A stretch of 64,000 bases of DNA from Trifolium pratense (taxonomy: Eukaryota; Streptophyta; Magnoliopsida; Fabales; Fabaceae). Under the pieces are notes generated by a model. That model worked only from the letters and a program-made list of their open reading frames with translations. It had not been told where the DNA came from and did not search any database. Within the stretch, counting starts at the first letter, position 1, and each line of letters opens with the position of its first letter. The DNA lies in contig NC_060065.1 of assembly GCF_020283565.1 (NCBI RefSeq), positions 53,778,703-53,842,702 on the forward strand, given 5' to 3'. This document shows positions 10,950-22,239 of the stretch, one piece after another. The position numbers and the translations under genes are program-made.

Positions 10950-11327
10950 AGTTGTTAGCAACTGACTTTATCAACAGAGGAGGGTGAAGCATGGGCACTA
11001 TTGCAAGCCATGAATGAAGCTAAGAGTAGAGGTTTTGAAAGCGTCCAGTTTGAAAGTGACTCTCAAGTGTTGGTTGATGCCATTCGTACCAAACGGCGAG
11101 GCAATTCAGAGTTTCTTTCAATCGTTAATGAAATTATTCTTGTTATGTTTTCATGTGTGAACTTTGAAGTTAAGTTTATTAGGAGACAAGTGAATTCGGT
11201 TGCTCACACCTTAGCTAGGGCTGCCAATTCCTGGACTAGTTTCCATAGATTTGAGATTATTCCTTCATGTATTGAACTTTTGATATTTAATAAAATGCAG
11301 TAAGTTTGTTTGGTTAAAAAAAAAAAA
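10950..11327 (+). mobile_element. 5'-truncated copy of the same LINE
   Basis: This segment matches the last about 350 bp of the complete LINE (from about 10335) with only a handful of substitutions. It includes the end of the RNase H domain, the 3' UTR and a poly(A) run (11316-11327). A remnant frame 11001-11303 still reads the ORF2 C-terminus. Its left junction is blurred by short similarity around AGCAACTG. I found no target duplication. Truncation at the 5' end is the usual outcome of LINE reverse transcription. Confidence 0.9.
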
Positions 11328-11503
11328 GTTACTCAAACTTCAGATTTCCTATTTCTTCCATGCTTATAAAATGTGTGAGTTTAGCTATTTTTGCTTGACA
11401 AAAAAATTAATAAATAACATAAATATAATTTTACTTTTACTAAATTAAATTTATTAAGTATTAGTGTATTCACTATTATTATAAATACATAGTGAAAAAT
11501 ATT

Positions 11504-12004
11504 AAGTGTTTCTTTGGTAACATAAATAAGCTAGCTTATAGTTTATTATACTAGCTTATAAACTTGTTTCATAAAATTAGAGGAGTTTGATAACAAGTTT
11601 TTTTCACTAGCTTATAGTTTTTTACCTTTCATTCCAATTCTAGCCTTATTATTTTAATTTTTTTAATTTTTAATTTTTTAAATAAAAAACCATCTACTAA
11701 AAAATATGGTTAATGGGTAGTTATTATATTTTAAAAAAAAATAAGAAATGATAAAATGAAAATAATAAGGGTAAAAGTGAAATAAGATGTAAAAAGTTAT
11801 AAGCTCGAATGCCACTTAAAATAGTCTCTCAAAAAACACTATAAGTTAATTAGAGAAATTTGTTACCAAATACGTCTATTTTAAAATGGAGAGGATCGTA
11901 ACTCCTATTTTAATATATCAAACAAGCTTATAAACTAGATCAATAAACTATAAAGCTAATTTATTGAACTTACTAAATAGACACTAAATTTACCAAACAC
12001 TTTA
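11504..12004. mobile_element. AGCTTATA-rich MITE-like element
   Basis: The outer ends look inverted: AAGTGTTTCTTTGGTAA at the left and TTTACCAAACACTT at the right. The interior is rich in AGCTTATAAGCT-type motifs. Similar AGCTTATA blocks recur near 19.9, 20.6 and 43.6 kb in this window. The structure suggests a non-autonomous DNA element; boundaries are approximate and no duplication was confirmed. Confidence 0.4.
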
Positions 12005-12316
12005 ATTTAATTCTATAACTTTTTCAGCCGTATGCTTTTAGCTTAATTTCATCCAACAGAGCCAACTCAAAAGTGATGCAAGTAGCATTGATTAAACCGT
12101 AAAATATGAAAAACTGGCATGTAATAATGCATAAACAACTCATAGGATAGGACCATATAAAGCAATAAAGCTTTCTTATAAGCTTGCAATTTGCAAAGCA
12201 AGCAGGTAGATGAGAAGAGAATTACAAGAAAGATAACCAAGTTATAGTAGTAGCAGCTAGGAAAATAAAATAAAAAAAACTTGCTTATACATGTATGATG
12301 TATTAATCGATCAGTA

Positions 12317-12604
12317 CTATCCCGCACCATCTCCACCATGACCACTTCCATCCTGACTCATCAAAGACACCTGAGCTGCAGTCACCACAGCTGCAGCAAC
12401 TACTCCTGCATTGGTGCTAGCGATCGTGTTGGCTCCATGAACATTGCCGCCACCATCATCAGCATGAGTTGTTGAAACATGCCTTTTATGTTTTCCCTTG
12501 TGACTATGCTTGTCATCAGAGAGTTTCTCTAAATCTTCCACCTCGTTTGCCTTACCCGTGCTTTCTTTCCCTTTGAAGCAGAAAAATATGGTTTTGATTT
12601 TCAT
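12317..12604 (-). CDS. Small hypothetical protein (95 aa), His/Gly/Ala-rich
   Basis: I do not recognise this protein. It begins with a short hydrophobic and basic segment (MKIKTIFFCFKGKES), then has a Lys/His-rich middle (HSHKGKHKRHVSTTHADD). An Ala/Val-rich stretch follows (GVVAAAVVTAAQ) before a Gly-rich tail. A well-placed TATA box on the minus strand (TATAAAAG, 12681-12688) lies about 80 bp upstream of the ATG, which supports a real single-exon gene. The codon pattern is clean to the stop. No signal peptide is certain. It could still be a chance reading frame; the TATA box and the low-complexity but protein-like composition argue against that. Confidence 0.55.
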   Translation of the reverse strand: MKIKTIFFCFKGKESTGKANEVEDLEKLSDDKHSHKGKHKRHVSTTHADDGGGNVHGANTIASTNAGVVAAAVVTAAQVSLMSQDGSGHGGDGAG

Positions 12605-12680
12605 GGTTGGAGAGAAGTAATTGAAGGTTTAGAGGAAAAGAAAATAGGATATATTGCCAGCTTACATCTTCTTCTTCCCT

Positions 12681-12688
12681 CTTTTATA
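12681..12688 (-). promoter_or_regulatory. TATA box of the small gene at 12317-12604
   Basis: TATAAAAG on the minus strand, about 77 bp upstream of the ATG at 12604, the expected distance for a plant TATA box with a short 5' UTR. Confidence 0.5.
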
Positions 12689-13208
12689 ACAAAACCATAA
12701 GCATGATTGATTGGTCCTATAATTGTTTTATGGTTTTGCTTTTCATAAAGGAATAATCACCAAACATACCGGTATTGATTGATTAGTCCTTTATTCATTT
12801 GTTACTAGTTATTACTGTTTGAGATTTTCTTCCGTCACTTTATCTATTTTCTTGCGCACCCTAAAAATTTACAAAACTAATCATGTCTGATACTTAAATA
12901 GCGGATACATCCCAGAAACATCCTATCAGATTTGTTTTTTTATAACCTCAGCTACTTAAGTAGCGGGCGTATTTTTCAAAAAATTATCATTTTTATAACG
13001 TCAGCTAAAACGTTAAAAATAATATCTCTTACTGTTAGATTACCCACCATGAAAACTCTTAAATTTGAAGTTAATGATAAAGTCACAAAGTAAAGGATAA
13101 AATTATTATTACTCCAAGAGTGCGCAAGAAACTAAAATACAAAACCAAGATTTACAAGAATAAATTTTTTTGAAAACTACTTGGAGAATAAATTGCACTT
13201 TTTTTTGC

Positions 13209-13216
13209 TATAAAAG
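13209..13216 (+). promoter_or_regulatory. TATA box of the small membrane-protein gene
   Basis: TATAAAAG on the plus strand, about 112 bp before the ATG at 13328, in front of a CT-rich leader. Confidence 0.5.
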
Positions 13217-13327
13217 ATAACTTACAAGCCGAGACTCACATTACTCATATATCCATTTTCTTCTCAAACCCTACAAAATCTCAATCTCATTCCCCCCTTC
13301 AACCAAGAAACTTCCATCACCAACACC

Positions 13328-13803
13328 ATGTGCATGTCAATTCCTCATCAACCACCACAACCAAGAATTCGAGCTCAACCTCGTGAACCAAAAACGGTTG
13401 AAAAAAGAGAAGCCTTGAAATTCCTAACCCAAATTGCTATGGCTAACTTCTTCCATCTTGTAGTTTTTGGTTCTATATAGACTCTTTTTTGAACTTACTT
13501 GTGCATTGTTTTTATATTCAGTTCATGGTTTTCGGGCTTCTTGGTTATTCTTCTTTATTGTTCAAAACTAAGTTTCAAATCTTTGTTTTTATGGCATTGT
13601 ATGCTGGTGCTTCACTTATCATCATGTTCAAGTTTTCTACCGATTATTCCTTTGTTGCTTTATTTGCGTGGCTTTTAGCGATTATCATCGTTTTATTCCC
13701 TATATCAATACCAAATATGATGGTTAAGTTCAGAAATTTCTTCACCAAACGTCCATGTGTTGCTGGAATGCTCTTGGTGGCTGTTTTGGCAACTTTTATA
13801 TGA
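13328..13803 (+). CDS. Small multi-pass membrane protein of unknown function, 2 exons
   Basis: I do not recognise the family. Exon 1 is 13328-13459 (44 codons) and exon 2 is 13522-13803. The proposed 62-nt intron is GTAGTT...ATTCAG, and joining the exons keeps the frame to give 137 residues. Without splicing the first frame stops at 13478-13480. The N-terminus is Pro/Arg-rich (PHQPPQPRIRAQPREPKT) and likely cytosolic. The rest holds about four hydrophobic segments (MVFGLLGYSSLLF, FVFMALYAGASLIIMF, SFVALFAWLLAIIIVLFPI, VAGMLLVAVLATFI). The intron is shorter than most plant introns, so the structure needs transcript support. The TATA box at 13209 supports expression. Confidence 0.6.
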
Positions 13804-14716
13804 ATTTTCATGCTCAAAGCCTTGGAGTGAAGATATTGTTTTGGTGGTGTTTGGAGTGAAAATTTAAGTGTTGGAATTTGAATGTTAATTAGGTTCTCTA
13901 AGTTTTAAGTAGTATTTTCTTTTTTTAATTTAGAGTTTTATTACGTATTGGTATTTGGTAGGACTTAAGTGAAGATTTAAGTAGGGTTAATTTCTTGTTT
14001 ATTTAGAGTTTTATTATTATGTATTGGTTTTAATTTTTTATATTTTTAATTTGAATTTATTATTTGTTTTATGGAGTATTTTAATATGTTATGTCAGTGA
14101 ATTTGATTTATCTTACCATAAACCTTTTATTCTCTAAAAGTTGTTTCATATAATTCAAGTTAATAGTGTAAAGTGACTAGACAACCCATGATGACACACA
14201 ACAAAAGCTTCACTTTACATAATTTCTCTATTATACTCCAAGATGATGATAACAAGGAAAGAAGTAACATCGATGTCATTTTGTTTTCTTCTTTTCATTA
14301 AAGCATTTTCTGATATTAAACTAGAAGGTAATTCCTCAAAAATCAAACAACAGAAATTCAGAAAACAACTTTGTTATGCACCCTAGGATACAACTCTTTC
14401 AATCTAAGTGTGGTTTATACAAAACTATCACTGAAATATACCCTGATCTGATAGCTTGTCTTTTACATATTAAATATGGTATAAAGAATGATACATTATA
14501 CAAATTCATGTCACTGTATAACAGGGTTTCTAATGCTGCGAGTCCAACAGAACTGTGATTTCCACCACCACCAGTTTACTAAACCATCCTGCTTCGTTTG
14601 TATCAAACTGATATGAAGGATAGTACAAAAAAACCATTTACAGTTGCAATTCATGTCATCAATGAAGGACTTCACAATCACAACCAGAGTATCATTCATG
14701 AAACTGCTCATTGCCG
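13804..14716. other. Intergenic region between the small membrane gene and the coiled-coil gene
   Basis: AT-rich sequence with repeated GTATTGGT and GAGTTTTATTA phrases near 13930-14035 that hint at a short local duplication in the 3' flank of the upstream gene. The right part is the probable 3' UTR of the minus-strand coiled-coil gene. No further gene is seen. Confidence 0.4.
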
Positions 14717-17700
14717 TCATTGTACAGCCAATGAGCTGTCTTGCTTCATCTTTATGAGACCGCTTTCGATGTTGCGCAACACTGGCCTATAACTGCAATA
14801 TCATGGATTTGCATTAACAAAGGAGCATCCGATACAAGAAACTTAACGCCAGAATGAATCAATGATGTGCTTAATACAGTGAAAAAATAGAGAGTGGACT
14901 TACAAGCGAGCAAGACCATCATATGCTTGTTTGACTTGTTCAAGTTGTGCAGAGAGCTGCATGACTTCTGCTGATAGTGCCTCTGCTCTGCCCAGTTCCT
15001 TCACAAGTTGGCCCTGTCAAGCAATCAAACAGGTGTAGAAATAAGGAACGAAACAGATGATAAGATATCAAAGTTTTGAGAACAGAGGGACCTCAATGAA
15101 ACAAAATTCCCTGAAGTTTCTCATAAGACAAATAAAAAAATTACAGTTTGACAGTTATATTTAGAATAAACTTTTGACCCAAGAAGACAAGAAGGGGACA
15201 ACAAGTTATGAGTAGGGTAAGTATAATAACCTTCAGAGATGCCACCTCTCCTGTAGATGTCGAGGAACCAACCTCATGTACCCCATTCTTAGAGGAGTCT
15301 GGTAAGCCATTAGCCTGTTCCACTCGCAATTTTTCTAGGAGCCCACGCAGCTCTTCGTTTTGCTTAAGACACTCCATCACCTGCAGAATCACCAGTCAAC
15401 ACAGCAATAGTAAGAAACAAAATTCTTCAGTCTGGAACAATCACATTTGGCATAATGCATACACCCTAAAGAAATATTTCAAGACAGCATAAATAGATAA
15501 AAATTGTCAACACTAAAATATATCTAACGATCATATCAGTCTTAGCCAAAATAGAATGCAGGAAAAAATATACATGCAAGAGAAAATCACCTCTCAGTAT
15601 AAGACTCTACATAAAATTGCTTCACCAGCAAGCCATAATAACATAATATATGACCGGCACTAATAAAACCAAAAAGTGGGTGTCATATCCACCAGTGTAT
15701 TACTAATTTGTCAAGTGAGGCAAGATTTTGCAAAACACACAAGGATATTCGTCTGTGGCAAAACACATTATTTAGAACAACATTAATGAACCTAGATTTC
15801 ATTTATTTAAGAGCCTTTGAACAAAAATTCTCAAATAAATCAACAACATCACTAAATTCTTAGTTGGAATTTGTTCACTGATGTTCATTAGTCAAAAGAT
15901 GTAGAGACTCTTCAGCCTTGACCCCGAAAGAAAAATGATCGGAACCAGTATTTTTCTATTAAATAAATAGGCAAGAATTTCCCTATTAAGAAAACAAGTC
16001 AAATAAAATATTAAACCATGGTTGCATAGATGAGACCTGATATCACATTGAGTCAGACTCCTGATATTAATTGTTACCTGGTTTTCCCATCTCGTTGCTG
16101 CTCCAGTTGCCTCTTGATATGAATTTGAGAGATTAGAATTTTCCTCAAAAAGCCTCTCTATTTCTGTAGATTGCGAATCAATCTTTCAACAAGATGACAA
16201 ACCAACCACTCTATCAGATGGAATATACACAGAAAAGTACAAAGTTAAATTCAGATATGAAGAATTTACCTCCATTAGAAGTTTCTGCCTACTGTTTTCC
16301 AACCTCTCTACGGCTAACGCCATATCATGCAACTGCTTATCAAGTTTCTGTTTGTCTTCCTGAAATTCGGCAAAAGGTTGACCATTAAACAAAAACGTAT
16401 TAGACTGGAAATGGAGTTGGGGGTAACAATAGGTCATTCATCATCAGCTGCCAAAACACCCGTGATAGATAACAAGACTATGGTTATGCTTGAAGTGGTA
16501 GTACTTAAAGAGAGTGAAATATGAACAAAAATAATTCACACTTGCTTGATATATAAAAAAACATGGAACGGCTGTAAAAGAATGTGCAACTCGTGTGTAA
16601 TCTAGTCCAAAAAAGTTTGGTGACTACCACTACATCCTTAAAGAAGATTGAAAGAGATCTCCCCCTCAACCATACAACCAGTAGAATTCATTCTTCTAAG
16701 CTAACTTCAATTTGACTCTCCTAAGTGTTATTTTCCACCTACTTAAAATCTTAAACAAGTTATAACCTATAACTAGATCACAGTAAACCCAAATACCATA
16801 ACTAAAAAGCATCTTGATTATTGCACGGTATTTTTAAAATTTTCAAAATAAACATAAAAAATATTTAAGAGGTAAATCTAAAATTATAAAGGATATTTGT
16901 ATAAACTGTAAAAATGAAACTTTTTAAATTGCTAAGAAACTATGAAAATAAATAAATTGAATCAAGACATACTATAATTTATGTTTATTGAATTAATATG
17001 GTCTGTCAAAATTTAATTACGAACTACAAATGTATGGTTATTGAAAATTGATATTGACCACCAAAAAGTTACGTGATTGATCATTTAAGTAATTAGTACT
17101 TAAGAGGATAGCAAAATATAAAAATAATAAAAGGTGAGATGTTTGATGTACAATAAGCCACATGGCACATTGAAAAGGAAAGTAGATTAAGAAAAATCTT
17201 CACATTCAAGAGTAATGTAAAATCTTCACTCAGAGGGGTTGATTTGCTAATACCTCACCAGTGATTTAAACGAAACAGTAATGTAAATTTCTTGGCATAA
17301 TTGATCAGCTAACAGATGCCAAATATTGAAAATTCACTAAATCAAAGAAGGTTTCCTCACCAAAGTGAATGCCTTGTGAGTTGCTTTATCTGAGACTTCT
17401 GCATGAGCAAAATCCAGGGTCAATTCCATTTTATAGTGCACCAATACAACAAGAAGGAAAATTGAGTCAAATGCAATGTGAAATAGAACCAAATACTAAT
17501 TTCATAGACATCCTTGCTAAAGAATAGGGACCCTACTATCGTAAAGATTCCATGGCACAAATCTATAGGTAGATGCGAAACTACATTACTTGAAGTCAGA
17601 GAGCAGTTACCAGAGACCACTCCTAGTATTTCTTGAGGAGCACATGGTGGTAGTAATAAACATTTACTAGTTTAAAAAGAAGAATGCTTCCACCAATAAA

Positions 17701-19480
17701 GAACTTGATTTTATGGCCATATCATTTAAGATCGAAGGATGACATAAAGCATCCAAGAAAAACCACTACTTACTTAACTGAATGCTAGCATGCCTTGTTT
17801 CAATAAGCCATTAGAAATTTAATATAGAGTATCCGTAAGTTTTATGAGCAGAACCTGCAGCCTCTCTTGACATGGAGTTTAGTTTTTCTTCCAACTCTTG
17901 CTTTTCAGACATCAGTGATGCAATGCGGCTTTGCTCGTTTGCTAATTGTTGTTGCCCCTGGTGCCTCATCAGTGACTCGCGCTGTAGATTTAAATCACCA
18001 TTAGACAAAAAACAGAAAAGAATAAATAAAATGGGCAAAGTGTCAGTAACACAGTCATAACTCACCTGTAGTTCCAACTTTAAACCAGCTAACTCCTTTT
18101 CTAATATTTGAAGATGGTGGTCTGGTGGACCACCAAGAGATGGAATTGTACTAACTGTGTTAGTCATTGACTGTTGCTGAATTGAGTTCAATTCTGCTCT
18201 CAATGCTGCTGCATCCTCCTCCGCCTAGAGCAAGATAACCAACAAGATTTTAAGAATAAAACATGGTCTTTAATCTTATAGTTTTTTAGTAAAATAATAA
18301 ACTAAAAGTTCCCATACGCGATACTGCTCCTCTTCTGCTTCCTTAAGACGTTTCTTCAGGGTACGAAGCTGCGCTAAAAGGTCCTCCTGCACCAATACGT
18401 AAGTTAAAGTATGTATTGCCAAAGTTTAAAAAATTGAGACAGGGATAAAATTTAGCGTATAATTACTCGTGCAACAACTGCAGCATCTTTCTCCATTGCA
18501 ACATCCCTGAGAGCTTTTCTGAGAGATGGCACCGTATTTTGCTCCTACGCAAATCAAATTGTCCTTTATAACTAAGTGTTTAAACTTTAAACCATTACAA
18601 TCTCCATAATTACTAACTACATTGTATCAAATTTGTAACTTAAAACTAGAAAAACAAAATTCACTTTCAACACTTTTTGTTTACCAGTTCACTCAATTTC
18701 TTGTGCATTGCACCATTATCGATTTCCATCGTTTGAAGCTGCGACAATAGACAAACTAAAAATCAGCCTAAGCATTTGTTTTTGTAAACCTATAAATACA
18801 ACTGAATAAATAACAATCTGAATCTTCACCTTTAAACTTGTTTTCTTATTTTCTTCATCCAACTCATTGTTCTTCTTTTGAAGTTCTTTTATTTGAGATA
18901 ATAGAGAACTAACATCTGTCTGTATTAACAATATACACATAATCGAGTTCAAATTTCCAAAAAACCGCGTCTCTCGAATCAAAACCATTCAACACAGACT
19001 TCAATCAACAATAAAAAAAATGAGAATAGTTGTTACCTCAGAGAGTCTATTTCCGCTATCAGATTTGTTCATCCCAGCCATCTCTGAAAAAAAAAAGATT
19101 TTTATTGAAGAAACAGAAAAATTGAATTAGGGTTTTTCTATTCGGCGATAAGATAATACTGACCGGGGATGGTCGGAACCTGGCTGAGATCTGGTCCAGA
19201 AGAGGCTTTAACCAATCTTTCCGCAGCTCTCTTTTGACGAATTTCTTCAAGCTATGAATGAATTTGATCATGCAATTGAATTGAAATCAAATGGTTAGGG
19301 AAAGAGATGAATAAAATGTAGATAAATTGAGGAAAAAAAAATTGAAGATGAAGTGATTGATATGAATTGGTTTGTGCAATAAAATTTGGTTTGTGGCAAT
19401 GGTAATGCATGAACGTGGCGCGTGATGAAGAAGGAGAATTGTACCGTTCGTCGACCTAGAGATGCATGACGAGCTTCCAT
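14717..19480 (-). CDS. Long coiled-coil, golgin-like protein, 15 exons
   Basis: Exons on the minus strand: 19445-19480, 19164-19251, 19037-19083, 18830-18919, 18685-18738, 18467-18544, 18318-18386, 18066-18224, 17855-17981, 17361-17398, 16270-16359, 16078-16182, 15231-15380, 14904-15013, 14717-14792. All junctions are GT-AG and phases close to 438 residues. The N-terminus is short and basic ([19 protein letters not shown]). Most of the rest has heptad-like Leu/Glu/Lys/Gln patterning (residues about 60-400), broken by a Pro/Ser stretch (TIPSLGGPP). The C-terminus ends [17 protein letters not shown]. Such proteins act as Golgi tethers or scaffolds, but the exact family was not identified, so the role is inference. 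An alternative last exon exists because the frame would stop at TAA if the final intron were retained. Confidence 0.85.
16360..17360 (-). other. 1-kb intron of the coiled-coil gene
   Basis: The intron between exons 10 and 11 (minus order) is AT-rich. I find no embedded gene or clear element with terminal repeats. It is the longest intron of this gene. Confidence 0.4.
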
Positions 19481-19971
19481 TTTTACCGACGGGACGGTGA
19501 TGTTCGTCTGCAAATTTGCTTCGACCGCCCGCCCCTTTGGGTTTTTCACCTTTCTAAAGGCACCTTAATTTACCTCATATTTTTAGTTTGATTTTAGTTT
19601 GATAAATTTTATTTTATTTTTTAATCAACTTTATGGACTCATTACACTAGACATAAATTTTTAAGATGGTTTATTTGGAGTTAGGATCTCTTTATTTCCA
19701 ATTCTTTCCATTTTCTCTATTATTATATAGTTTTGGGAATATAAATGCAAAAATGTGACATCAAGTGGGTCCAAATATTATTTATACACCCCAAAATATT
19801 TAAAAACTTTGGTAATAAAAGAAATGGAAAACATAAGAAATGGAGAGGATCTCAACTCGTTTCTCTTTGTGTTTCTCTAGTTGATAACAATTTTTAAGAT
19901 ATAGCTTATAGTTTTTTTTTTTTTGAACAATTATAGTTTATTTTATTAGTTTATTATTTTTCAAATAGCTT
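19481..19971. other. Upstream region of the coiled-coil gene
   Basis: Holds the presumed promoter of the minus-strand gene, then AT-rich sequence that passes into an AGCTTATA-type repeat after about 19880. No gene is visible. Confidence 0.35.
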
Positions 19972-19986
19972 ATGAGTTTATAGGTT
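19972..19986 (+). repeat. Left target-site duplication of a poly(T)-headed retroinsertion
   Basis: ATGAGTTTATAGGTT here recurs exactly at 20566-20580. The left copy is followed by a run of T, the signature of a poly(A) tail on the minus strand. Confidence 0.8.
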
Positions 19987-20565
19987 TTTTTTTTTTTTGA
20001 CAATAACAAAATGATATTCATTCATTCAAATTGATAGATTACATCAAATACAACCACGAAATCAACATCGCTAAAAACATAAAGGATGAATCTGCGAACA
20101 AAACTCACAGCATCCGAGTTAATAGCATACAACGGCAAAATGCCTACAACAAATAATATGATAAAGTTAAAGTCACCGAAGTATCCATGCCTCCGGATCT
20201 GCAGCGTTGAAACCCAAATCATTGGTTGAATCTGTAATTGACTGAAGCCGATCTTTTCAATAGAAATCAAATGAACACCGCAACAATACGGGACAACAAA
20301 AACGTCGCACAAGACGACGAACAACACAACGCCGCACTCAGACGGTGAAATCACAAAAAAGAAAACACAAAAGAAAAACTTGATCAATGTGAAGATCACT
20401 TATTTAAATAAAAAGAAAAGGAAAAACAATTATGAGGGATGATTTTGGGTCAAAAATTGACCCTAAAATCACCCCTCCTTGGTAGATCAAGAAAAAAAAA
20501 CTAGGTTAAGGTGGAGGTGGCGGCTATTATTGACCAGAAGCTATAAGCTATCAAACAGAGCCTTC
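19987..20565 (-). mobile_element. Non-LTR retroinsertion (about 580 bp), minus strand
   Basis: A T run at the left end and flanking 15-bp direct repeats show target-primed insertion of a polyadenylated transcript read on the minus strand. An open frame at 20022-20399 on that strand gives a hydrophobic product with no recognisable domain. Near the 5' end (20436-20480) lies a hairpin, GATTTTGGGTCA paired with TGACCCTAAAATC. The element interrupts an AGCTTATA-type repeat. It could be a 5'-truncated LINE or a non-autonomous relative; no reverse transcriptase is present. Confidence 0.65.
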
Positions 20566-20580
20566 ATGAGTTTATAGGTT
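20566..20580 (+). repeat. Right target-site duplication of the retroinsertion
   Basis: Exact copy of 19972-19986, after which the interrupted AGCTTATA-type repeat resumes (ATAGCTTATC). Confidence 0.8.
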
Positions 20581-20809
20581 ATAGCTTATCATTTTTTATT
20601 CCTATCATCTTACTTGAAAAAAATTAAATGTGGGGTATTAATTAAACATAGGCTTAAATATGAAAATGGTCACTGCAATTATGCCTTGTTTTGATTTTAG
20701 CCCTGCAAAAAATAAAAGTTTGATTTTAATTCTGCAAATTCTCAAAACTTTTAAAAAGGTCCCTAAATTAAATTTTTTGTTGACATGTCAAATTTATGAT
20801 GATTTGGCA

Positions 20810-21380
20810 GATGCTGACTAGACTTTTTATGGTGACGTGGATATTTTAATTAACATTTCCATTTAATTTTTCACATTGAAATTAATTTTTTATTTTTCAT
20901 AAAAACAAAATTAGTTAAATATTAGAATTTAAATTGTTAATAAAATTGAAAGGGAAAAATTAAAAGGGTTTGTTTTCTTCATCTTCTTCAAGTTCCTGCT
21001 ACATAACACCGCAACAAATTTCACAATTCAAATTCCAAAAAACATTTTCCTCCTACAAAATTACTTCGATCCAAAACACATAAAAAAAATAAAACTCTGA
21101 AAATACTAAATCAAACTTCTTCAGTTCCATAGGTAGAAAATGATATTCAGGTACCACGAGGAGGACAATTATGGAGGCACCGAGGGAGAGGATAAATGAA
21201 GAAGAAATATAGCGAAAATGGATAACATTGTATGGGTTTTCCATTCCTCCATTCATTTAACTTCTATTTCTTTTATTAATTTTGTTTTTACGAGAAATAA
21301 AAAATTAATTTTAATGTGAAAAGTTAAATGAAAATGTTAATTAAAATATTCACGTCAACAAAAAAGTCTACTCAGCATCT
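20810..21380. repeat. Large imperfect inverted repeat, arms of about 100 bp
   Basis: The left arm 20810-20912 (starting GATGCTGACTAGAC) is matched in reverse complement by 21278-21380 (ending GTCTACTCAGCATC) along its whole length, with scattered substitutions. The spacer of about 365 bp holds a minus-strand frame (21053-21256) that I do not recognise. A motif typical of dispersed legume repeats, AGGCTTAAATATG, lies to the left at about 20650 but has no mirror on the right. The structure suggests a foldback DNA element whose right flank was lost or rearranged. Confidence 0.7.
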
Positions 21381-21595
21381 CCCTGTTGAGGCAAAATCTT
21401 AATTTGATGTTTTAAAGATAACAAACATCTTAATTAAATTTGAACCCGAAAAATTTGGACATAAAATTTGGTTGCGATAATCCACCAATATTACTGATAC
21501 AAAATAGAGTGAAAAAAAAAATTATATAATACTGATACTACACCATAATATCATACATCTCATTCAATCCATTTCATCCAATGGATAAAAGATAT

Positions 21596-21603
21596 GGTGC
21601 ATT
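21596..21603 (+). repeat. Left 8-bp target-site duplication of the hAT-like element
   Basis: GGTGCATT, repeated exactly at 22232-22239. Confidence 0.8.
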
Positions 21604-22231
21604 CAGGGGCGATTATGCCGCCAGGCATGCCCAGCACGTGCCTGGGCTCCCAATTATATAATTTTTTTTTTAGGGTTCTTACTTTAATCTGAAAATTCGA
21701 ATGTTTGAGTAAAAATTAATAAAATTTAAGTGCATATTCATAATCCTCATGAAATTCTGAGCAAAATGGTATATTTACTTGTCCAGTTTGGTGCAAGAAT
21801 GAAAAATATCGTTTTTTTATTTTGGTCTAGAGGTTGAAGATGATGAACAGTAGTTTTTAAGGTTATTTTAATAAAAGCCTATATATATTAAGGAAGCATG
21901 ATTTTAAACAGAACGCGTAACCTGGCCCAGTGGCACTGTGATTTGATTCTCACATGGGGGACTTGTGTTCAACTCCCACCTCACTCATTTATTTTCTTTC
22001 CTTTTTTGTTTTTATTTTCTTTATTTGTTTATGACTATCAAATATTTAGATTAATTCCTTAAAATTAATTATTTTTATTATAATTTCAGTATATAAATAA
22101 TATATATTTTATTAGTTAGAAACGGTCAGATCCGGTTGAATTCCGATCGGAAAACTTTAAACCAATAAACATTCGTACATTTGTGGTTAAAATTGTGCCC
22201 AGACTTAATATTATTCCTGGAGTCGCCACTG
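21604..22231. mobile_element. Non-autonomous hAT-like transposon (628 bp)
   Basis: The ends CAGGGGCGA and TCGCCACTG are imperfect 9-bp terminal inverted repeats (one mismatch). The element is flanked by an exact 8-bp duplication, the diagnostic length for the hAT superfamily. No transposase frame is present, so it is non-autonomous. Inside, at about 21917-21985, lies a tRNA-like block with an A-box-like CCTGGCCCAGTGGC and a B-box-like GTTCAACTCCC, perhaps an older SINE carried along. Confidence 0.8.
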
Positions 22232-22239
22232 GGTGCATT
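22232..22239 (+). repeat. Right 8-bp target-site duplication of the hAT-like element
   Basis: Exact copy of GGTGCATT at 21596-21603. Confidence 0.8.
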
